A stretch of 19,608 nt of DNA from CAZMXP01 sp964570285 (GTDB lineage Bacteria; Planctomycetota; PLA2): positions 1 through 19,608 of the forward strand of contig CAZMXP010000075.1 in assembly GCA_964570285.1 (NCBI GenBank). Direction: 5' to 3'. The notes beneath the pieces are model-generated. The model was given only the letters and a program-made list of their open reading frames with translations. It was not told the origin of the DNA and searched no databases. A program made the position numbers and the translations under genes. Of this stretch, positions 14,855 to 19,608 are shown piece after piece; within the stretch, counting starts at the first letter, position 1, and each line of letters opens with the position of its first letter.

Positions 14855-16711
14855 CTACTTGAGCGGGCAGGCGATCTGCACGATGCGGTCCCCGGCCACC
14901 CGGTCCAGACGGGTTCTCGATCCGTTCGTCCACCGGACCTCCACCCACTCCGCCTCGGCATGCTCCCCGAGACCGAAGTGCAGGCGGGGATCCTCGCTAC
15001 TCAGGAAGGAGGAGCCGAGGAAGAGGATCCCCGTCTGGACGACCCCGCCCGCCATGACCCGGACCTCGCTGCCGGCGGGGTCGGCGGGCACCCCCGCCGC
15101 GGGATTGCCGCGCAGGCGCACCTGCAGCCAGTGGGTGGCAGGCCCCCCGCCGGGGAGATCGCAGCGCAGCAGGGAGGGGGTGTCGTTCAGTTCGCCGACG
15201 AGGATGTCGGGATCGCCGTCGTTGTCGAAGTCGAGCCGGGCGGCCGCCCGCGAGCACTTGAAGAGCTGGAGTCCGGGACCCGCCCGCGCGCCGATCTCCT
15301 CGATCCTGGGACGCGCGGCGTCGTGGGTGGCGACCAGCAGGTTGAGCTGGCGGTAGGAGGTCTCCAGATCCGGGGCGTTGTCGACCTCGGGATAGACATG
15401 GCCGCAGGCGAGAAAGATGTCGAGGTCGCGGTCGTGGTCCGGATCGAGCAGCAGGGCCCCCCAACCCAGCTTCGGCAGCGTCATCTCGCGAAACCCCGTC
15501 CGCGCGGCCCTCTCGTCGAAGAGGACCCGCCCGCCGTCCGGCGTGCGGTGGCCGAGCAGCAGGTTGAACTGGTCGTGGCTGAACTCGGTCATGACGATGT
15601 CCTGCAGGCCGTCGCGGTTGAGGTCCCCGACCGCGACCCCCATCGATGCCTGCGGGCCGAGGTCGTGCTGGCTGACCGCAAGGCTCATCGCGAGCGCGCG
15701 CTCCACGAAGGTGCCGTCGCCCCGGTTGATCCAGCAGCAGTTCGCGACGCTGTCGTTGGCGACGAGCAGGTCCTGCCACCCGTCGCCGTCGATGTCCCAC
15801 GCGACGGGCTGGAAGCCGTAGAAGGGCCCGGCGGACTGCGCCGTCGCCGAGTTGGCCGAGTAGCGGAAGGTGATCCCGGCGGCCTCGGAGACATTCTCGA
15901 ACCGGAGGCTGCCGGTCTCCCGGAGGAGGTTTCTCCAGAGCAGGTCGTTGAGCGGGCGGAGGCCGACGGGCCCGCAGTACACCTTGAGATCCCTCCACGT
16001 GCAGGTGCGACCGTCGGGCACCCCGTCGGCATCGACCGTTGTCAACTCCGGGCGCCCGAGCAGGTCGTGGACGTCGGCGTACTGGGCCACATAGAGGTCG
16101 AGATCGCCGTCCCGGTCGTAATCGAAGAGGCAGGCGCCGGTGGACCAGTCGGCCCCCTCCCCCGCGACCCCCACCCTTCCGCCAATCTCCTCGAACGTGC
16201 CGTCGCCGCGATTGCGGTAGAGCCGGTTCGGCCCCCAATGACAGACGTAGAGGTCGGCCCAGCCGTCGTTGTCGACATCGCCCACGACGACGCCGAAGGC
16301 CCAGCCCGGCGCGTCGACCCCCGCCTCCGCGCCCCCCTCCTCGAACCGCTCTCCCGCCCGGTTCCAGTAGAGCGCATGGCGAGGCGCCTCGGCGTCGGGC
16401 ATCAGCGTGACCGCGCGGGACACGCGGTCGTAACGGGTGATCGTGTTGCCGTTGGGGAGATAGAGGTCCATCCAGCCGTCGTTGTCGAAGTCGCCGACGG
16501 CGACCCCGGGCGCCATCGCCTCGAGGATCAGCCTCTTGCTGCCCGCACGGCCGGTCTGGTTGAGCGCGGCGAGTCCCATCGACGCGGCGACGTCGACGTA
16601 CGCGAACGGAGGCCCGAAGGCGTCCCCGTGGGGAGGGGGCTGTGGCCCGCGCTGCCGGACGTAGAGGAACAGGCCGAACACGACGAGCAGGGCGGGAACG
16701 AGAACTTTCAT
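14855..16711 (-). CDS. Membrane-anchored FG-GAP/VCBS repeat protein with ASPIC/UnbV domain (CRTAC1 family)
   Basis: 618 aa. An N-terminal hydrophobic segment (residues 3-18) is a signal peptide or anchor. Seven FG-GAP blades follow, with calcium-loop motifs starting at D74 (DFDNDGWMD), D145, D197, D306, D363, D423 and D494; the sixth has DHDRD in place of the glycine. C237 and C246 flank a TWRDLKVY segment ending CGP, a feature of CRTAC1-like proteins. The C-terminal ASPIC/UnbV domain is at about 526-614 (HWLQVRLRG to DRIVQI, with FGLG at 579-582). This architecture makes an extracytoplasmic beta-propeller; function in bacteria is mostly unknown. Start ATG at 16711 lacks a clear Shine-Dalgarno. 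It is divergent from lon, with 94 bp between starts. Confidence 0.9.
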   Translation of the reverse strand: MKVLVPALLVVFGLFLYVRQRGPQPPPHGDAFGPPFAYVDVAASMGLAALNQTGRAGSKRLILEAMAPGVAVGDFDNDGWMDLYLPNGNTITRYDRVSRAVTLMPDAEAPRHALYWNRAGERFEEGGAEAGVDAPGWAFGVVVGDVDNDGWADLYVCHWGPNRLYRNRGDGTFEEIGGRVGVAGEGADWSTGACLFDYDRDGDLDLYVAQYADVHDLLGRPELTTVDADGVPDGRTCTWRDLKVYCGPVGLRPLNDLLWRNLLRETGSLRFENVSEAAGITFRYSANSATAQSAGPFYGFQPVAWDIDGDGWQDLLVANDSVANCCWINRGDGTFVERALAMSLAVSQHDLGPQASMGVAVGDLNRDGLQDIVMTEFSHDQFNLLLGHRTPDGGRVLFDERAARTGFREMTLPKLGWGALLLDPDHDRDLDIFLACGHVYPEVDNAPDLETSYRQLNLLVATHDAARPRIEEIGARAGPGLQLFKCSRAAARLDFDNDGDPDILVGELNDTPSLLRCDLPGGGPATHWLQVRLRGNPAAGVPADPAGSEVRVMAGGVVQTGILFLGSSFLSSEDPRLHFGLGEHAEAEWVEVRWTNGSRTRLDRVAGDRIVQIACPLK

Positions 16712-16805
16712 CCGGCGTCGACCGTCGCCAGTTTAATCGTGACCGCTCGAACGTCCGATGTGGGGGGGGCCGGGGGCCCGAGCCCCGGGTGTGGAGGAGT
16801 GCGAG
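16712..16805. promoter_or_regulatory. Divergent promoter region between the FG-GAP gene and lon
   Basis: Both genes must be expressed from this 94-bp spacer. On the plus strand TTTAAT (16732-16737) matches the -10 consensus at 5 of 6 positions but has no good -35 partner. I see no CIRCE element and no clear sigma32-type promoter. The lon-proximal half contains a run of eight G (16762-16769) and a GC hairpin. Confidence 0.35.
16770..16788 (+). promoter_or_regulatory. GC hairpin just upstream of the lon ribosome binding site
   Basis: CCGGGG (16770-16775) pairs with CCCCGG (16783-16788) across a 7-nt loop. The stem ends 4 nt before GGAGGAG at 16793-16799, the ribosome binding site for the ATG at 16806. 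In mRNA it could affect ribosome access to lon. Regulation by heat or otherwise is conjecture. Confidence 0.35.
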
Positions 16806-19277
16806 ATGGCCGGTGAGCGCGCAGGGAACCGCGGGGACCACGGAACGCGTTTCGAGATCCCCGCGATCCTGCTCAGGACGAGCGTGGTCTACCCCCACGA
16901 TGTCGTCTCGATCCAGCTCACCGAGGAGGAGATCCATCCCGCCTCGCTTTCCACCGCGCCGGGCGAGCACGAGATCGCGACGCTCTTCCCGCGCAGCGAG
17001 CGCCACGGCGCGGAGCAGTTGGCCGACCTCTACGAGGTCGGCATGCTCTGTCGCGTCGTGCAGCGCATGCAGATGCCCGGGGGCGCGATGCAGGCGGTCT
17101 TCCACGGCGTGTCGCGCCTGCGGCTCCACGGGCTCCGCCGCGAGGCGGGCCTGCTGCGCGCCACCGTCGAGGTCATCCCCGCCGACGCGGCGGATCTGGT
17201 CGGGGAGGTCCCGGCGCCCGGCGCGACGGTCTCCCCGGAGATCGACCAGCGCGTGCTCGACCTGCTCGACCTGCTCGCCGAATACCTCCCCCGGGACAGC
17301 AGCTATCCCGAGGATCTCGAGGGCATCCTGCGCATGAACATGCGCGGCCCCGGCCGCTTCGCCGATCTCGTCTCCGCCTATCTCAACCTGCCGCTGGAGG
17401 CGAAGCGGGAGGTCGCGCAGCGGGTGGAGATCGCCGCGCGGCTCGATTGCGTGGCCGACGCGATCCGCGCGGAACTCAAACGCCACACGATCGACGCCGA
17501 CCTGCACAAGCGCGTGCGCACGCAGATCGAGGAACGGCAGCGCGAGCAGTACCTGCGCCAGCAGATGCGCGCCATCCGCCGCGAGCTCGGCGACGAGGGC
17601 TCCGGCGAGGAGGAGCACGACGAGCTGATGGAGCGCGCGAAGCGGGCGGGACTCGGCAAGGAGTGCCGCGAGGTCGCCGACCGGGAGATCCGGCGCCTGC
17701 GCTCGGTCTCGCAGAGCAGCGCCGAGTACCAGGTGATCCGCACCTACGTCGGCTGGCTGCTCGACCTGCCGTGGAGGCGGCGCACGCGCGACCGCCTCGA
17801 TCTGGCCCGCGCGCGCGCGATCCTCGCCCGGCGGCACAGCGGGCTCGAGAAGGTGAAGGAGCGGATCCTCGAGCACCTCGCGGTGCGCAAGCTGCGCCGC
17901 AACGCGCCGGGACCGATCCTCTGCCTCGTCGGGCCCCCGGGCGTCGGCAAGACCTCCCTCGGCAAGGCGGTCGCCGAGGCGCTCGGGCGCAAGTTCGCGC
18001 GCATGAGCGTGGGCGGCCTGCGCGATGAAGCCGAGATCAAGGGCCATCGGCGCACCTACGTCGGGGCGATGCCGGGCAAGGTGATGCAACTGGTGAAGCA
18101 GGCCGGCGTCCGCAACCCGGTGCTGCAGATCGACGAGATCGACAAGATGGGGTCGGACGCCCGCGGCGACCCCAGCAGCGCGATGCTCGAAGTGCTCGAC
18201 CCCGAGTGCAACAACCAGTTCCGCGACCACTACCTCGATGTCGGCTTCGACCTGAGCGACGTCTTCTTCCTCGTCACGGCGAATCTCGCGGAGTCGATTC
18301 CCCACGCGCTGCGCGATCGCCTCGAGGTCGTGCGGCTCGGCGGCTACACGCGCCACGAGAAGCTCGTGATCGCGAGGCAGCACATCGTGCCGCGCGCGCT
18401 CGAGAACAACGGGCTCGAGAGCGGCCAGGTGCGCTTCACGAGCAGCGGGCTCGCCGAGGTGATCGACGGGCACACGCGCGAGGCGGGCCTTCGCGAACTC
18501 GAGCGCGGCCTGAACGCGATCTGCCGCAAGGTCGCGACGCGCTACGTGGAGGGCCACCGCGCCCTCGTCTCGGTGGGCAAGGCGCGCGTGCGGGAGTTGC
18601 TCGGCCCCGCCCTCTACCGCTGCGACCTCGCGGGGCGCCAGCCGGAGATCGGCGTGGCGACGGGGCTCGCCTGGACCGCCTATGGCGGCTCCCTCCTCCA
18701 CATCGAGGCGACCCGGATGCCCGGCAAGGGTGTCATCCAGGTAACCGGTCACCTCGGAGAGGTGATGCAGGAGTCGGCGCAGACCGCCTTCAGCTTCATC
18801 CGCGCCAGCGCGGAGGAGTTCGACATCGACCCCTCCCTCTTCCGGGACTCCGATGTGCACATCCACTTCCCGGAGGGCGCGACGCCGAAGGACGGCCCGA
18901 GTGCCGGGGTCGCCATCGCGACCTGCCTCGCGAGCCTCTTCACGCGCCGGGCGGTTCGCCACGACCTGGCGATGACCGGCGAAGTGACCCTGAAGGGGAA
19001 GGTGCTCGAGGTGGGTGGAATCAAGGAGAAACTCCTCGCCGCCCACCGGGCCGGCATCCGCCGCGTGATGATCCCGCGGGACAACCTGCGCGACCTCGCC
19101 GAACTGCCGGCCGAGGTGCGCCGCGATCTCGAGATCCAGGGCAGCGAGGACGTGCTGAGCAACATCTGCGAGGCGCTGCTCAGCATCGTCGTGCCGGAGC
19201 ACGCCTCCCTGTCGGGTGTCGAGCGCACGGAGGGCAACGTTCCGGCCAGAGGTGCGCGCCCGACGATCCGACCGTGA
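16806..19277 (+). CDS. lon: ATP-dependent Lon protease (LonA type)
   Basis: Cytoplasmic AAA+ serine protease that degrades misfolded and regulatory proteins, 823 aa. N-terminal substrate-binding domain about 15-205 and coiled coil about 205-300; AAA+ module with Walker A GPPGVGKTS (376-384) and Walker B QIDEID (441-446); then the proteolytic domain with catalytic Ser699 (PKDGPSAG) and Lys742 (GGIKEKLLAAH), 43 residues apart as in E. coli Lon (S679/K722). The start at 16806 is chosen because GGAGGAG (16793-16799) is correctly spaced. An in-frame ATG at 16758 would add 16 low-complexity residues encoded across a G8 run and lacks support. The stop TGA (19275-19277) lies 1 nt before a long inverted repeat. 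All key residues are intact. Confidence 0.97.
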   Translation: MAGERAGNRGDHGTRFEIPAILLRTSVVYPHDVVSIQLTEEEIHPASLSTAPGEHEIATLFPRSERHGAEQLADLYEVGMLCRVVQRMQMPGGAMQAVFHGVSRLRLHGLRREAGLLRATVEVIPADAADLVGEVPAPGATVSPEIDQRVLDLLDLLAEYLPRDSSYPEDLEGILRMNMRGPGRFADLVSAYLNLPLEAKREVAQRVEIAARLDCVADAIRAELKRHTIDADLHKRVRTQIEERQREQYLRQQMRAIRRELGDEGSGEEEHDELMERAKRAGLGKECREVADREIRRLRSVSQSSAEYQVIRTYVGWLLDLPWRRRTRDRLDLARARAILARRHSGLEKVKERILEHLAVRKLRRNAPGPILCLVGPPGVGKTSLGKAVAEALGRKFARMSVGGLRDEAEIKGHRRTYVGAMPGKVMQLVKQAGVRNPVLQIDEIDKMGSDARGDPSSAMLEVLDPECNNQFRDHYLDVGFDLSDVFFLVTANLAESIPHALRDRLEVVRLGGYTRHEKLVIARQHIVPRALENNGLESGQVRFTSSGLAEVIDGHTREAGLRELERGLNAICRKVATRYVEGHRALVSVGKARVRELLGPALYRCDLAGRQPEIGVATGLAWTAYGGSLLHIEATRMPGKGVIQVTGHLGEVMQESAQTAFSFIRASAEEFDIDPSLFRDSDVHIHFPEGATPKDGPSAGVAIATCLASLFTRRAVRHDLAMTGEVTLKGKVLEVGGIKEKLLAAHRAGIRRVMIPRDNLRDLAELPAEVRRDLEIQGSEDVLSNICEALLSIVVPEHASLSGVERTEGNVPARGARPTIRP

Positions 19278-19278
19278 T

Positions 19279-19346
19279 CCGGCAACACGATCTCCGGTAA
19301 CTCCAGAGACTGTCCCTAACACTGTTGCCGCGCATCGTGTTGCCGG
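19279..19346. repeat. Imperfect 23-bp inverted repeat directly after lon
   Basis: The arms are 19279-19301 and 19324-19346, separated by 22 nt. They match at 19 of 23 positions, and the outer 13 bp (CCGGCAACACGAT against its complement) are perfect. Each arm carries two GGCAAC-type motifs 15 bp apart (19281 and 19296 forward; 19324 and 19339 as GTTGCC), making a palindromic array of four. It could act as the lon terminator, but no T-run follows. The same motif pair is found upstream of the left-edge gene, which favours a regulatory role for the gene at 19545. Confidence 0.6.
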
Positions 19347-19443
19347 ACCAATTTCCGGAACCTGCGGGAAGTGCGAAATTTTCAAGAGATTCGCCGAATT
19401 TCGCTGGATTTGATGCGCGGCGCATGAGGGAATTACTGGAACG

Positions 19444-19462
19444 GTTCGGCGTCCCTCGCTCC
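19444..19462 (+). promoter_or_regulatory. 19-nt box shared with the left-edge leader
   Basis: This is the counterpart of the minus-strand box at 145-163, identical at 15 of 19 positions and at nearly the same distance from the start codon (82 versus 86 nt). Function unknown. Confidence 0.4.
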
Positions 19463-19488
19463 GGAAGCAAGAGTTGCATCGGAAGCAA
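19462..19488 (+). repeat. Direct repeat CGGAAGCAA, 18-bp period
   Basis: Two identical 9-bp copies (19462-19470 and 19480-19488) lie just after the shared box and upstream of the right-edge gene. Between them GCAA-GAG-TTGC could form a small hairpin. It has no clear counterpart in the left leader. Confidence 0.35.
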
Positions 19489-19544
19489 TTCGCGATGGAG
19501 TGTGCGGTACGCGAGAGAGAGTGGAACCTAGAGAGGGAGTGATG

Positions 19545-19608
19545 ATGGCTATGAAATCTGCGGGCGCGAAATGCATGCTCGCGTCTCTTCTGATCTTCGT
19601 CGCGGGGA
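19545..19608 (+). CDS. Secreted protein, N-terminal fragment (runs off the window)
   Basis: Twenty-one codons are present. The product begins MAMKSAGAKCMLASLLIF, a lysine-containing N-region and a hydrophobic core, so a Sec signal peptide or anchor is likely. Three in-frame ATG codons (19542, 19545, 19551) compete; GGGAG at 19535-19539 is best spaced (5 nt) for 19545. The cysteine at residue 10 lies inside the hydrophobic region, not in a clear lipobox. The K-S-A start and the leader resemble those of the left-edge gene, so the two may be paralogues. The function is outside the window. Confidence 0.6.
   Translation, partial: MAMKSAGAKCMLASLLIFVAG

Larger units (their letters stand above)
19278..19544 (+). 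other. Leader of the right-edge secreted protein
   Basis: This gene-free stretch of 267 nt has lower GC than its surroundings. In order it holds the GGCAAC inverted array (19279-19346), the palindrome TTCCGGAA, a 13-nt palindrome ATGCGC-G-GCGCAT (19413-19425), the 19-nt box shared with the left leader (19444-19462), a 9-bp direct repeat CGGAAGCAA at 18-bp period (19462-19470, 19480-19488), a GA-rich run, and a ribosome binding site. The short open frames across it do not look like proteins. Confidence 0.5.

Noticed and set aside
16709..16740. Sigma32 heat-shock promoter for lon
   Set aside because: Lon is often heat-shock controlled, but no CTTGAA plus CCCAT-type pair at suitable spacing is visible; only an isolated TTTAAT -10-like box.
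14997..19385. Very long open frame on the minus strand opposite lon and across the FG-GAP gene
   Set aside because: It is a shadow of high GC content at codon third positions. Its product is Arg/Ala-rich with no domain, and lon on the plus strand has every catalytic residue.
1..19608. CRISPR array, insertion sequence, tRNA or rRNA
   Set aside because: No regularly spaced repeats of 23-40 nt, no transposase, no terminal inverted repeats with target duplications and no tRNA- or rRNA-like segment were recognised.

Overview
This 19.6-kb window comes from a GC-rich bacterium. It is dominated by a respiratory complex I (NADH:quinone oxidoreductase, nuo) operon on the minus strand. The gene content (14-subunit-type complex I, an ATP-dependent Lon protease, a CRTAC1-type FG-GAP/ASPIC-UnbV protein beside a GT-C membrane glycosyltransferase) fits Acidobacteriota, Planctomycetota, Myxococcota or related uncultured lineages. 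No rRNA or other marker is present, so the phylum is not resolved.

Layout, left to right. (1) Positions 1-58, minus: the first 19 codons of a secreted protein. It is preceded on its coding side by a 422-bp gene-free spacer with repeats. (2) Positions 481-13081, minus: nuoA-C-D-E-F-G-H-I-J-K-L-M-N, 13 genes. Eleven of the 12 junctions are 4-bp ATGA/GTGA overlaps; only nuoK/nuoL has a 3-bp gap. nuoB is absent from its usual place between nuoA and nuoC, and I see it nowhere in the window. A good sigma70-like promoter (TTGACG-N17-TATAGT) lies upstream of nuoA, with an inverted repeat near the expected transcription start. (3) Positions 13202-16711, minus: a GT-C glycosyltransferase-like membrane protein and, upstream of it, a membrane-anchored FG-GAP/ASPIC-UnbV protein; the two are probably co-transcribed. 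(4) Positions 16806-19277, plus: Lon protease, divergent from the FG-GAP protein. (5) Positions 19278-19608, plus: a repeat-rich leader and the start of a second secreted protein.

The nuo genes encode the NADH-input module (NuoE, F, G), the connecting module (NuoC, D, I; NuoB would complete it) and the membrane proton-pumping arm (NuoA, H, J, K, L, M, N). Almost all cofactor and proton-path residues are in place. Exceptions or oddities are NuoM, where the expected TM7 lysine is Ile221, and NuoG, which is very short (510 aa) yet keeps all N7 cluster cysteines.

The least explained signal is at the two edges. The ~265-nt leaders of the two secreted-protein genes, lying at opposite ends of the window and pointing outward, share the same landmarks in the same order: a 15-bp-phased pair of GGCAAC motifs about 250 nt upstream, a 19-nt box about 85 nt upstream, then a strong ribosome binding site and a similar signal peptide. 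This suggests a repeated gene family with a conserved, possibly structured, cis-regulatory leader.
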